From the NCBI RefSeq assembly GCF_000024025.1, contig NC_013131.1, forward strand, positions 6,696,001-6,760,000: a stretch of 64,000 nt of DNA, in the 5' to 3' direction. Positions 50,063 to 57,709 of the stretch are shown piece after piece; within the stretch, counting starts at the first letter, position 1, and each line of letters opens with the position of its first letter. Below the pieces are notes generated by a model. It worked only from the letters and a program-made list of their open reading frames with translations, searched no databases and had not been told where the DNA came from. This DNA comes from Catenulispora acidiphila DSM 44928 (GTDB taxonomy: Bacteria; Actinomycetota; Actinomycetes; Streptomycetales; Catenulisporaceae). The position numbers and the translations under genes were made by a program.

Positions 50063-50928
50063 ACCGCCGCCGGGGCGACGCCGGCGCCCCCGGCGGCCTC
50101 GGCAGGCTGCATCGCCGGCCGCAGCACGCGCTCGGCGAGCGGTCCGAAGACCAGAGCGAGCGCGCCCCACAAGATGACCTGGTTGCAGATTGAGTAGAAG
50201 CGGAAGGAGAACAGGGCGTCGGCCGGGAAGCCGGGGTAAACGATGTTCCCCTTGGCATCCGCGAGCGGCAGGGGTGTCTCCGTGGCGTGGTGACCGGACA
50301 GGTGCACGTTCGCCGACAGCTCGCCGAGGGAGGGCAGGATCACCATCACGATGCCGATCGCGACGGCGAAGCCGAGCGCGCCCAGCAGCGAGGCGTTCCA
50401 GTTCCCGAAGCGCGGAGCCAGACGGCGGCCGAGCCAGATCGCGGCGAGCATGAACGCCACCGAGCAGATCACCATGGTCAGGTACAGCCCGGTGCGCGGT
50501 TTGATCGTCTCGGGGTGGCCGATCGCCGGCGGGTTGGCCGGGTACTTCAGGTACGGCACCAGGTAGATCCCGGCCAGTCCGGCGCCGGCGACCAGCAGGG
50601 CCAGCACCTTCGGCTGGATCTTGCCGACCCGGCCCAGGCACAGCAGGTACACCACCGCGTAGATGGCTCCCATCGCCGCGCCGAAGCCGATCAGACCGAC
50701 GCCGATGCCGAGGTTGCTCTGCACGGTGCGGCTGAACAGGTCCGGCCCGGCGGCTTCCACCGGCAGGCCGGCGGCCCGGTTCAGGGCCGCCTGCGCCGCG
50801 TCGCGACCGCTCTCGTAGGCGATCGCTTTGGTGATGGCCGGCTCGGCGAAGATCCGCGAGAAGCAGAACGCGACCAGGCCGGCCAGCGCGCCGGCCACGA
50901 GGCCGCGCGTGATGAGGCGTCTTTCCAT
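50059..50928 (-). CDS. cbtA: CbtA, predicted cobalt transporter membrane subunit
   Basis: 289 residues with about six to seven membrane helices (LVAGALAGLVAFCFSRIF at the N-terminus; GPLAERVLRPA at the end). CbtA proteins are predicted cobalt transporters found under B12 riboswitches next to cbtB. GNWNASLLGALGFAVAIGIVMVILP and HLSGHHATETP are characteristic. The gene follows cbtB after 24 bases; its stop overlaps the FhuF-like gene. Confidence 0.9.
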   Translation of the reverse strand: MERRLITRGLVAGALAGLVAFCFSRIFAEPAITKAIAYESGRDAAQAALNRAAGLPVEAAGPDLFSRTVQSNLGIGVGLIGFGAAMGAIYAVVYLLCLGRVGKIQPKVLALLVAGAGLAGIYLVPYLKYPANPPAIGHPETIKPRTGLYLTMVICSVAFMLAAIWLGRRLAPRFGNWNASLLGALGFAVAIGIVMVILPSLGELSANVHLSGHHATETPLPLADAKGNIVYPGFPADALFSFRFYSICNQVILWGALALVFGPLAERVLRPAMQPAEAAGGAGVAPAAV

Positions 50929-50952
50929 CAGTGCTCTGATCCTCCGCCGGTG

Positions 50953-51177
50953 TCAGTGGCAGGGGAACCCGAGCAGGTGGCGGGCGTCGTGCACGAACTC
51001 GTGGACGTGCAGGTCGCTGCCGAACACCGACACCGCGCCCTGATCGACGCCGATGAAGTAGTACGCCAGCAGGCCGAACAGCAGCGCGCCGCCCATCCAC
51101 AGCCGCGCCTTGGCGGCCGAGACCACCAGCGGGGTGGGAATGGAGGTGGAGGCAGGGGTGACAGGCATGGTGCTCAC
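50953..51177 (-). CDS. cbtB: CbtB, cobalt transporter small subunit
   Basis: 74 residues with one membrane helix (LWMGGALLFGLLAYYFIGVDQG) and the C-terminal His-rich metal motif HVHEFVHDARHLLGFPCH, diagnostic of CbtB. GTG at 51177 has GAAGGAGGG 6 bases upstream. It is the first gene behind the cobalamin riboswitch at about 51232-51362. The start codon lies within the palindrome GCTCACTGTGAGC. Confidence 0.93.
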   Translation of the reverse strand: MSTMPVTPASTSIPTPLVVSAAKARLWMGGALLFGLLAYYFIGVDQGAVSVFGSDLHVHEFVHDARHLLGFPCH

Positions 51178-51231
51178 AGTGAGCCCTCCTTCGGGATCCA
51201 GCGTCCCTGATCGATGGAGCGGGTCGACTGG

Positions 51232-51362
51232 GGAGGGTCTGACTTACCCCCGGCCTCGGCTGCCTGCCGAGGTTGGGGTTTCACAGTGGCGCGACCGTGC
51301 CGGATTCCCACCGGCTTCCTGTCCCAGTGCCTTGCTTGGGCAGCGTAGGGCCGTGCGGGGCA
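51232..51362 (-). promoter_or_regulatory. Cobalamin (B12) riboswitch
   Basis: Minus-strand RNA contains the conserved core GGAAGCCGGTGGGAATCCGG, then the B12 box GCCACTGTGA (51281-51290 on the plus strand), a P-stem CCTCGGCAGGCAGCCGAGG and the closing GTAAGTCAGACCCTC. It precedes cbtB, whose function fits repression by adenosylcobalamin. No terminator stem is evident before the cbtB ribosome-binding site, so translational control is likely. Outer ends are approximate. Confidence 0.92.
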
Positions 51363-51405
51363 GGCGTCAAAGAGATGTCGATCACCGCGCGCGAACGAGG
51401 TGTCC

Positions 51406-52047
51406 TCACACCCACGGATGGCGCTTGTGATACCGCGAGCTCCAGAACATGCGATTCAGTACCTTGACAGGGGCGGGCATAGCGGTGAAGAACGCCGCAC
51501 GCTGCGCGTCGTCGGCGCCGTCGATGACCCACGGGACGTAGGCGGCGGCGCCGGACAGCTTCTGCTTGCGGGCGATCGCGCGGCTGAAGGCGGCCCAGTC
51601 CTTGGGAGTCAGGACTTCCTGAATCAGCGGGAGCGCGGCTTGCTCTTCGTGCTTCATGTGGTCGTTGAGCGCCGCCTCCAGGAACGCCACTGCTCCGGCC
51701 AGGTCTTCGGAGTCTCTGCGCTCCTCCATGGCGACATCCACGGCTTCCAGCAGCGGGTCCAGACGCGCGTGCTCGGCGGCCATGGCGGCGAGGATCTCGG
51801 CGGTGTCGGGGCGCGCGGCGCCGGCGGCTTCGACGCGCGGCCACAGCGCCTCGTCCTCGGCGGTGTGGTGGACGTGTAGCTGGCGCTTGAAGTTCTCCCA
51901 GCCGTCATGGACGCCGACACTGTCGGTGCGGCCCTCGGCGGCGGCACGGCGCAGCCGGGACAGGTCGCGGCGGAAGGCGTCGTGGGTGATGTACATCAAG
52001 GTGAAGTCGATGCGGCCGGCGGTGCTCGTGGCCGGGTCGGTGCTCAT
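51406..52047 (-). CDS. Hemerythrin-domain protein
   Basis: 213 residues. Di-iron hemerythrin-like bundle with the expected histidines and carboxylates: MYITHDAFRRDLSRL, LHVHHTAEDEALWPRVE, AEHARLDPLLEAVD, LNDHMKHEEQAALPLIQ. The C-terminal 60 residues (WVIDGADDAQRAAFFTAMPAPVKVLNRMFW) form an extra helical domain seen in actinobacterial relatives. Binds O2, NO or acts in stress sensing. ATG at 52047 has GGAGA 7 bases upstream. A large palindrome lies in its promoter. Confidence 0.9.
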   Translation of the reverse strand: MSTDPATSTAGRIDFTLMYITHDAFRRDLSRLRRAAAEGRTDSVGVHDGWENFKRQLHVHHTAEDEALWPRVEAAGAARPDTAEILAAMAAEHARLDPLLEAVDVAMEERRDSEDLAGAVAFLEAALNDHMKHEEQAALPLIQEVLTPKDWAAFSRAIARKQKLSGAAAYVPWVIDGADDAQRAAFFTAMPAPVKVLNRMFWSSRYHKRHPWV

Positions 52048-52077
52048 AGCGGGTCTCCGTCGGGTTCGGATCGCTCG

Positions 52078-52130
52078 TTGATACGGAACTCATAATACAT
52101 GAGCTGCTGAAGGTATGAGATGCGTATCAA
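52078..52130. promoter_or_regulatory. Extended inverted repeat in the hemerythrin promoter
   Basis: TTGATACG-N3-CTCATA (52078-52094) is matched exactly by TATGAG-N3-CGTATCAA (52114-52130) around a 19-base centre. A nested CTCAT-N5-ATGAG occurs at 52089-52103, and minus-strand TATTAT there could be the -10. The layout suits binding of two dimers. Confidence 0.6.
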
Positions 52131-52158
52131 ACAGCCCGCCGGAGCCCCAGCAACGACA

Positions 52159-52194
52159 AGGTCCCGCCCAGAGCCGAGGCTCGGAGCGGGACCT
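52159..52194 (-). terminator. Terminator after the bL37 gene
   Basis: AGGTCCCGC pairs with GCGGGACCT (9 bp), with an inner GAGCC/GGCTC stem. It lies 10 bases past the stop of the gene at 52205-52279; T-tract absent. Confidence 0.75.
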
Positions 52195-52204
52195 GGGACG
52201 CCGA

Positions 52205-52279
52205 TCAGGCGTTGGGGCGCTTGCCGTGGTTCGCGCCCTTCTTCTTGCGACCCCGCCGCTTGTTACCGCGCTTAGCCAT
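52205..52279 (-). CDS. Ribosomal protein bL37 (24 aa)
   Basis: MAKRGNKRRGRKKKGANHG plus KRPNA, a tiny Lys/Arg-rich protein matching the pattern MAKRGRK...ANHGKRPN of the actinobacterial large-subunit protein bL37 described in mycobacterial ribosomes. ATG at 52279 with an ideal AAGGAGG about 7 bases upstream and its own terminator downstream. It is missed by ordinary length cut-offs. Confidence 0.88.
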   Translation of the reverse strand: MAKRGNKRRGRKKKGANHGKRPNA

Positions 52280-52325
52280 ATCAGTCCTCCTTAGCCGCCC
52301 GGAAAGCCCGGGCAAGAACGCAAGT

Positions 52326-52718
52326 CTATGATCCCGCCGAGCTGCCGATCGCCTCCTTGCGCGCCCGGTCGCGGACGCGGCGCGCGATGAGGTGCGTCGC
52401 CGAGAGGTTCCGGCCCGCACTCACGGTCAGGACCGGCGGCACCGTCTCCAGCCCGTGATAGAGGACCGCGACCAGTTGCAGGAAGCTCATCAGCCCCGCG
52501 AGATCCACGCCGAGCGGTTCGGCCTTGGTCGGGGTGTCGACGACCAGCGGACGGCCTAGTGCGGCGACCACGCCCCACAACACAGCCAACTCCTCGGCGG
52601 CGACGGTCGCAACCGGGCGCGGATCGTAGGGACGGTCGGCGCGGAAGGGCAGGGACTGGAGGGTGTCGGCGACGCGGCCGGCGGATTCGGCCACGGTGGT
52701 GAGGAATTCGGGGGTCAC
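52326..52718 (-). CDS. Uncharacterised helical protein coupled to the UvrA paralogue
   Basis: 130 residues, no family recognised. Helical and soluble: LTTVAESAGRVADTLQSL, VAAEELAVLWGVVAALGRPLVVD, LMSFLQLVAVLYHGLETVPPVLTVSAGRNLSATHLIARRVRD. GTG at 52718 overlaps the stop of the UvrA-like gene (GTGA), so it is translationally coupled to it. An inverted repeat GCCCGG/CCGGGC (about 52294-52310) after its stop may end the transcript. Confidence 0.68.
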   Translation of the reverse strand: MTPEFLTTVAESAGRVADTLQSLPFRADRPYDPRPVATVAAEELAVLWGVVAALGRPLVVDTPTKAEPLGVDLAGLMSFLQLVAVLYHGLETVPPVLTVSAGRNLSATHLIARRVRDRARKEAIGSSAGS

Positions 52719-55087
52719 CGGGCGGCCTTCACGGCGCTCGCGCTGTCGATAGCGGTTTCCGCCACACCGGCTTCTTCCACGCCAGCCGCTTCGACGCCGC
52801 CAGCCTCCACGCCGGCCGCCTCCACCGCGCGCCGCAGGTACTCCCCCGTGTGCGATCCCCGGGCGTGCAGCAAGCCGGCGGGCGGGCCCTCGTACAGCAC
52901 CCGGCCGCCGTCGCTGCCTGCCTCGGGTCCGAGGTCGATCAGCCAGTCGGCGTGCGCCACCAGGTCGAGGTTGTGCTCGATCACGACGATCGTGGCGCCG
53001 TGCTCGTCGATCAGCCGGTCCAGGGCCGCCAGCAGGCGTCGCACGTCGCTCATGTGCAGGCCGGTGGTCGGTTCGTCGAGGACGTAGACACCGCCGGGCT
53101 CGGAGAGGTGCCCGGCCAGTTTCAGGCGCTGGCTCTCGCCGCCGGACAGCGTGGTGAGCGGCTGCCCGAGGCGCAGGTAGTCCAGTCCGACGGTGGCCAG
53201 CGTGCCGAGGACCGGGGAGACCCGGCGGTCGGCGGCGAAGAACTCGGCGGCCTCGGCGACCGTGGTCTCCAGCACGTCGCCGATCGACCGGCCGCGCAGC
53301 CGGTAGCGCAGCACTTCTTCGGTGAAGCGCCGGCCGTGGCACGCCGCGCACGTCGTGGTGACCGTGTCCAGGTAGGCGAGGTCCTGCTCGATCACGCCGA
53401 GCCCGGCGCACTCCGGACACGCCCCGGCCGAGTTCGCGCTGAACAGCGCCGGATCGACGCCGTTGGCGCGGGCGAAGGCCTTGCGGATCGGGTCCTGCAC
53501 GCCGGTGTAGGTGGCGACGGTCGAGCGCCGGTTGGCTCCCGGCGGCGCCTGGTCGACGGCGATCACCATCGGGTGCTGGACCCGCAGGACGTTGTGGGCC
53601 AGCGAGGATTTGCCGGAGCCGGCCACGCCGGTGAGCACGGTCAGCACGCCGGTGGGGACGTCGATGTCGAAGCCGGTCAGGTTGTGCGCCCTGGCGTCGA
53701 CGACCGGGAGCTTGCCGGTGGCGGCGCGGACCGAGGCCTTGAGCCGGACCGGTTCGTCGAGGAACCGCCCGGTCAGCGTCGCCGATCCGCGCAGCCCGGC
53801 GACGTCGCCGGTGTAGCCGATCTCACCGCCCGCGGTCCCGGCGCCGGGTCCGAGGTCGATGACGTGGTCCGCCGCCACGATGACATCCCGGTCGTGTTCG
53901 ACGACAAGGACGCTGTTCCCCTTGTCCCGCAACGCCCGCAGCAGATCGGTCATGCGCGAGACGTCGCGCGGGTGCATCCCGATGCTCGGTTCGTCGAACA
54001 CGTACAACAGGTCGTTGAGGCTGGAAGCCAACTGCCGCACCAGTTTCACGCGCTGTGCCTCCCCACCGGACAGGCTCGCGGTGCGCCGGTCCAGGCTCAG
54101 GTAGCCCAGCCCGATGCCGACCAGGTCCTCCAGCCGCGCCCACAGCGCGTTCAGCAGCGGGGCGATCGCCGGATCGGCCATCGTCTCCAGCACCTTCACC
54201 AGATCCGAGGCGGGCATGGCCGATAGGTCCGCGATCGTGGAGCCGTTGATGCGGCTGGACAGCGCCAGCGGCGAGAGCCGGGTGCCCCCGCAGTCGGGGC
54301 AGCAGGCGGTGGTCGTGTACGCGGCGACCAGTTTGCGCGTCCGACCGCTGCGCATCTCAGGGTCCTGGTCCAGGTAGAGCCGACGGAACTTGGTGACCGC
54401 GCCCTCGTAGGAGGCGTTGTAACCCTGGCCCTGGAACTCCATCGCCACCATGCCGTCGTCGGCGTAGAGCAGGTCGTGCAGTTCGGTCTCGGTGTACTCG
54501 GCGACCGGGCGCCGCGGGTCGAGGCGTCCGGATCCGGCGAGGATCTGCCAGTTCCGGCTGCCGACGGCGAAGACCTCGCAGCGCAGCGCCCCATCCTGCA
54601 GCGAGCGCGAGCGGTCGAGGAAGACGTCCAGGTCCACGACCGTCGCCTCGCCGATCCCTTCGCACCCCGGGCACATCCCGGCCGGCATGTTGAAGGAGAA
54701 GGCGTCCACGTGCGGCACCGACGGCTGCCCGGCGCGGCTGAACAGCAGGCGCAGCAGCGGCGCGATGTCGGTGATGGTGCCGACCGTGGAGCGCGCGCCG
54801 CCGCGCAGCCGCCGCTGGTCCACGGTGATGACCGCCGGCAGGTGTTCCACGGCGTCCACGGCCGGCCGGGACAGCGCCGGCAGGAAGCCGCGGACGAAGG
54901 CGGGCAGTGTCTCATTGAGCTGGCGTCTGGCCTCGACCGCGATCGTGTCGAACACCAGCGACGACTTCCCCGAGCCGGACACCCCGGTCACGGCGGTCAG
55001 GGCGCGTTTCGGGACCGCCACGTCGACGGCCCGCAGGTTGTGTTCCCGGGCTCCTCGGACCTCGATCCATTCCGTCACGTTTTGCAT
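52715..55087 (-). CDS. UvrA paralogue (short excinuclease-like ABC ATPase)
   Basis: 790 residues, shorter than UvrA (about 950). Two ABC modules: Walker A GVSGSGKSSL near residue 35 and GVAGSGKSSL near 485, signatures LSGGEAQR and LSGGESQR, Walker B YVFDEPSIGMH and YVLDEPTTGLH, and CxxC pairs CPGCEGIG, CPDCGG, CPECAG, CAACHG. This is the UvrA2/DrrC-like type linked to drug or DNA-damage tolerance; no UvrB-binding domain is obvious. The last 30 residues are a VEAAGVEAGG-like repeat. It is divergent from a MerR-family gene with which it shares two operator-like sites. Confidence 0.9.
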   Translation of the reverse strand: MQNVTEWIEVRGAREHNLRAVDVAVPKRALTAVTGVSGSGKSSLVFDTIAVEARRQLNETLPAFVRGFLPALSRPAVDAVEHLPAVITVDQRRLRGGARSTVGTITDIAPLLRLLFSRAGQPSVPHVDAFSFNMPAGMCPGCEGIGEATVVDLDVFLDRSRSLQDGALRCEVFAVGSRNWQILAGSGRLDPRRPVAEYTETELHDLLYADDGMVAMEFQGQGYNASYEGAVTKFRRLYLDQDPEMRSGRTRKLVAAYTTTACCPDCGGTRLSPLALSSRINGSTIADLSAMPASDLVKVLETMADPAIAPLLNALWARLEDLVGIGLGYLSLDRRTASLSGGEAQRVKLVRQLASSLNDLLYVFDEPSIGMHPRDVSRMTDLLRALRDKGNSVLVVEHDRDVIVAADHVIDLGPGAGTAGGEIGYTGDVAGLRGSATLTGRFLDEPVRLKASVRAATGKLPVVDARAHNLTGFDIDVPTGVLTVLTGVAGSGKSSLAHNVLRVQHPMVIAVDQAPPGANRRSTVATYTGVQDPIRKAFARANGVDPALFSANSAGACPECAGLGVIEQDLAYLDTVTTTCAACHGRRFTEEVLRYRLRGRSIGDVLETTVAEAAEFFAADRRVSPVLGTLATVGLDYLRLGQPLTTLSGGESQRLKLAGHLSEPGGVYVLDEPTTGLHMSDVRRLLAALDRLIDEHGATIVVIEHNLDLVAHADWLIDLGPEAGSDGGRVLYEGPPAGLLHARGSHTGEYLRRAVEAAGVEAGGVEAAGVEEAGVAETAIDSASAVKAAR

Positions 55088-55102
55088 GATTAAAGTTTAT
55101 CT

Positions 55103-55176
55103 TTGAACTCCTAGTTGATACTTTTGCGCGGCTGCCAGCGAGAGTGAGGGCGAAAGTTTAAACTCCGGGGTTGAAG
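55103..55176. promoter_or_regulatory. Two related MerR-type operator candidates
   Basis: TTGAACTCCTAGTTGATA (55103-55120) and TTAAACTCCGGGGTTGAAG (55158-55176) share the pattern AACTCC-N-GTTGA, each near-palindromic, in the 114-base gap between the divergent UvrA-like and MerR-like genes. AGTTTAAACT (55156-55165) is also a perfect palindrome. Confidence 0.55.
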
Positions 55177-55201
55177 GCCTTGCTTGAAGGGAGCGTTCGC
55201 T

Positions 55202-55939
55202 GTGCGTCCGGTGGATCTGGCTCGTACCGCAGGCGTGTCGACGCAGCAAGTCCGGAACTTGGAAGCCGCTGGCGCGCTTCCCGAGGCGGAGCGGAGCGAG
55301 TCGGGGTATCGGCGTTACGACGAAAGGCATTTGGCTGCGCTCCTTGCCTACACGGCTCTGGTCCCAGGGCTGGGCGCGCAGGCGGCGCGGGCGATCGTGG
55401 CGGCGGTCGGCGAGGACCGGACGAAGGAGGCACTGGAGCTTGTGGACGCGGCGCACGCGGCGTTGCACCAGGGCCGCGCGTCGTTGCTGGAGATCGAGCG
55501 CACGTTGTCTGCGGTCGTGAATCAGGAGCCTGCGACCGACGCCCCGGACGGGCTCAGGGTCGGGGCGCTGGCACGGCTTTTGGGCGTGCGGACGTCGGCG
55601 CTGCGGGTGTGGGAGGCTGCGGGTCTGCTCGCTCCGTCGCGCGAATCAGGGACCGGATACCGCCTCTACGGCGCGCGGGACGTGCGCGATGCCCGCATCA
55701 TCCAGACCCTGCGCGAGAGCTCCTACATGTTCGACCGCATCCGGCCGATCATCGACGGTCTGCGCCGCACCGGCGGCTCGGAGGCGCTGCTGGAAGCGCT
55801 GGCTGAGCGCCGCCGGTCGCTCGACGAGCGTTCGGCGGCGCTGTTGGAGGGCGCCGCGCGGCTGTGGGGCTATGTCGGAATGATGAGCTCGGGGGTGATG
55901 TCGCCGATGAACACGGCGACGTGGTCGTCCTGCGAATAG
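55202..55939 (+). CDS. MerR-family regulator with two HTH domains
   Basis: 245 residues. The first MerR HTH is at 1-70 (VDLARTAGVSTQQVRNLEAAGALPEAERSESGYRRYDERHL), the second at about 118-185 (LRVGALARLLGVRTSALRVWEAAGLLAPSRESGTGYRLYGARDVRDARII), separated by a helical linker; a C-terminal helix follows. Two DNA-binding heads in one chain are uncommon. GTG at 55202 has AAGGGAG 10 bases upstream. The gene is divergent from the UvrA paralogue. Its last 70 bases overlap the end of the gene on the opposite strand. Confidence 0.87.
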   Translation: MRPVDLARTAGVSTQQVRNLEAAGALPEAERSESGYRRYDERHLAALLAYTALVPGLGAQAARAIVAAVGEDRTKEALELVDAAHAALHQGRASLLEIERTLSAVVNQEPATDAPDGLRVGALARLLGVRTSALRVWEAAGLLAPSRESGTGYRLYGARDVRDARIIQTLRESSYMFDRIRPIIDGLRRTGGSEALLEALAERRRSLDERSAALLEGAARLWGYVGMMSSGVMSPMNTATWSSCE

Positions 55940-56463
55940 GAGAACGGTTCCGGAGCCTGCGCGACGGCGAGTTGGGTGTTGTCCTTTCCGACCGACCAAG
56001 CGATGTAGCGCCTGCCCTTGGCGCCTTTGACGTCCACCGTCGGTGCGGCGCCGACAGCGGCGGTGAAGGCGTGGACCGCAGCCTCGATCAAGGCGTCGAG
56101 GGCTGTCTGCCCCACGTGGGTTCGGCTGCTCCAGCCCGGCAACGTGCCCCAGAAGTCCTCCGGGTTCAGCTCGCCTCCCACGTAGTAGGAGTAGGCGAAG
56201 GGCATCGACAGGAAGTCCTCGGCGTAGACGAGGTGGCCCTCGGGGGTGCGCGCCAGCGCGTCGTCGACTTCCAGGTCGTCATCGAGGAATCCGAGGTCCA
56301 GCAACGGCGTCTCCCACTCCTCGAGGTCTGCGATCGCGAGTCGGGCCACGGCGAGGAGCCGGTCGGCGACTGCCGGGGTCACGGGGCAGGTGGCGACGTG
56401 GGCGATCGGCTCGTCCTCATCGTCGAAGGTCTCATTCGCGGCGTCGTTCACAGCGCTGTTCAC
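55870..56463 (-). CDS. Uncharacterised acidic protein (197 aa)
   Basis: Not recognised. Acidic soluble protein, starting GTG at 56463: AIADLEEWETPLLDLGFLDDDLEVDDALARTPEGHLVYAEDFLSMPF, later TALDALIEAAVHAFTAAVG and KGAKGRRYIAWSVGKDNTQLAVAQ. No signal peptide or membrane helix. It follows the TetR gene after 9 bases and is probably in its operon. Its 3' end overlaps the MerR gene by 70 bases on the opposite strand. Confidence 0.68.
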   Translation of the reverse strand: MNSAVNDAANETFDDEDEPIAHVATCPVTPAVADRLLAVARLAIADLEEWETPLLDLGFLDDDLEVDDALARTPEGHLVYAEDFLSMPFAYSYYVGGELNPEDFWGTLPGWSSRTHVGQTALDALIEAAVHAFTAAVGAAPTVDVKGAKGRRYIAWSVGKDNTQLAVAQAPEPFSYSQDDHVAVFIGDITPELIIPT

Positions 56464-56472
56464 GGCGCCAGC

Positions 56473-57051
56473 TTAGGGGCGCAGCCCCGCGAGCGTGACG
56501 GCCACCAACCGCTCGACCGCCGGCTTCGAGAGCTGGCCGGCGCCGTTCAGCGCGTTCACGCAGAACACCGCGAGTTCGCCGGCCGGTACGTCGGTGCGCA
56601 CCTCGCCGCGCTCGGCGGCCTCGGCGATCAGGGTACTGATGTAGTGCTCCAGGGCGTGGCGGGCTTGGTGCACTTGGGGTGAGGCGTGCAGGGCTGCCGC
56701 GATCGCGGCGCCGTGGTGGCCCTCGCGATCGCGGCGGCTGCCGCGCGCGTAGGCGCTGAGAACCACTTCGAGGCGGTCCGCCTCCTCGGCGCGGGCCGCC
56801 GCCGCCATCAGCTCTGCCATGTGCGCGACGATCTGCCGGTCGTGCCAGGCGGCCAGGATCGAGGCGACGTCCGGGAAGTACTTGTAGAGCGTGGCGCGCC
56901 CGATGCCGCCGGCCTGAGCGATGCCGGACATGCTGACGCCGGTCAGGCCGTGCTCGGCGACCTGCGCCGCGGCGGCTTCGATGATGGCCTCCCGGACGGA
57001 GTCGCGGTGGTCGGCGAGGGTGTCGCTCCAGATCTTGGGCACGTGCTCCAT
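56473..57051 (-). CDS. TetR-family transcriptional repressor
   Basis: 192 residues. HTH: VREAIIEAAAAQVAEHG, then VSMSGIAQAGGIGRATLYKYFPDVASILAAW. The C-terminal domain LEVVLSAYARGSRRDREGHHGAAIAAALHASPQV is typical of a TetR subgroup in actinobacteria. ATG at 57051. It is divergent from the methyltransferase/DUF2218 operon with 71 bases between start codons and likely controls it. Confidence 0.87.
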   Translation of the reverse strand: MEHVPKIWSDTLADHRDSVREAIIEAAAAQVAEHGLTGVSMSGIAQAGGIGRATLYKYFPDVASILAAWHDRQIVAHMAELMAAAARAEEADRLEVVLSAYARGSRRDREGHHGAAIAAALHASPQVHQARHALEHYISTLIAEAAERGEVRTDVPAGELAVFCVNALNGAGQLSKPAVERLVAVTLAGLRP

Positions 57052-57087
57052 GGTAGCCACCCTGTCGGCGATCGAGACGATGTGTTG

Positions 57088-57105
57088 TTGACAGAGACAC
57101 ACTGT
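57088..57105. promoter_or_regulatory. -35 TTGACA and operator-like repeat between TetR and methyltransferase genes
   Basis: A consensus -35 TTGACA (57088-57093, plus strand) overlaps ACAG-N7-CTGT (57091-57105). A TetR bound there would block the methyltransferase promoter; the -10 is weak. Confidence 0.4.
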
Positions 57106-57122
57106 ATCGAAAAACTGGGTCC

Positions 57123-57707
57123 ATGACGCATCACTCACCGTGGGATGTGCGAGCCCCGCAGCCCGCGGTTCGCGAACTGGTCGAAGCCGGTGCTTTCACC
57201 GGCGAGGTGTTGGACCTGGGGTGTGGGTTCGGGGAGAACGCGCTGCTCATCGCGGCGTCGGGACTGAGCGTGACCGGTGTCGATCGGGACGCCGAGGCTT
57301 TGCGGCGTGCCGTGGGGCTGGCGCGGGATCGTGATCTGGGCGCCAGGGCGCGGTTCGTCCGCTACGACGTGCGGCAGTTGGCTGATTTCGGCGAGGCGTT
57401 CGACACCGTCTTGGACTCGCTGGTGTTCCACGCCTTCGAGGGGGAGGCGCGGCGGGACTACGTCGCCGGACTGCGTTCGGTAGTGCGTCCCGGCGGGCGG
57501 TTGCACGTCCTCTGCTACAGCGACCGGCACGTCGGGCCGCCCAACCCACCGCACAAGGTCTCGCGCGCCGATATCGACGAGGCGTTCTCCGACGCCCGCG
57601 GCTGGACCGTGGAGGAGGTACGCGAGACGCGGAGCATCTCGAATCTCGCGCCGGACGGGATCGCCGCCTGGATGGTCACCTGTGTCAGCAATCGAGAGGA
57701 ATCCTGA
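57123..57707 (+). CDS. Class I SAM-dependent methyltransferase
   Basis: 194 residues. Motif I EVLDLGCGFGENALLIAASG, motif II acidic residue in VTGVDRDAEAL, motif III FVRYDVRQL, motif IV TVLDSLVFHAFEG, then a conserved loop GPPNPPHKVSRADIDEAF. This small type occurs as thiopurine- or tellurite-type methyltransferases; the substrate cannot be fixed. It begins ATG at 57123 and is followed after 2 bases by the DUF2218 gene, forming an operon facing the TetR gene. Confidence 0.86.
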   Translation: MTHHSPWDVRAPQPAVRELVEAGAFTGEVLDLGCGFGENALLIAASGLSVTGVDRDAEALRRAVGLARDRDLGARARFVRYDVRQLADFGEAFDTVLDSLVFHAFEGEARRDYVAGLRSVVRPGGRLHVLCYSDRHVGPPNPPHKVSRADIDEAFSDARGWTVEEVRETRSISNLAPDGIAAWMVTCVSNREES

Positions 57708-57709
57708 AT

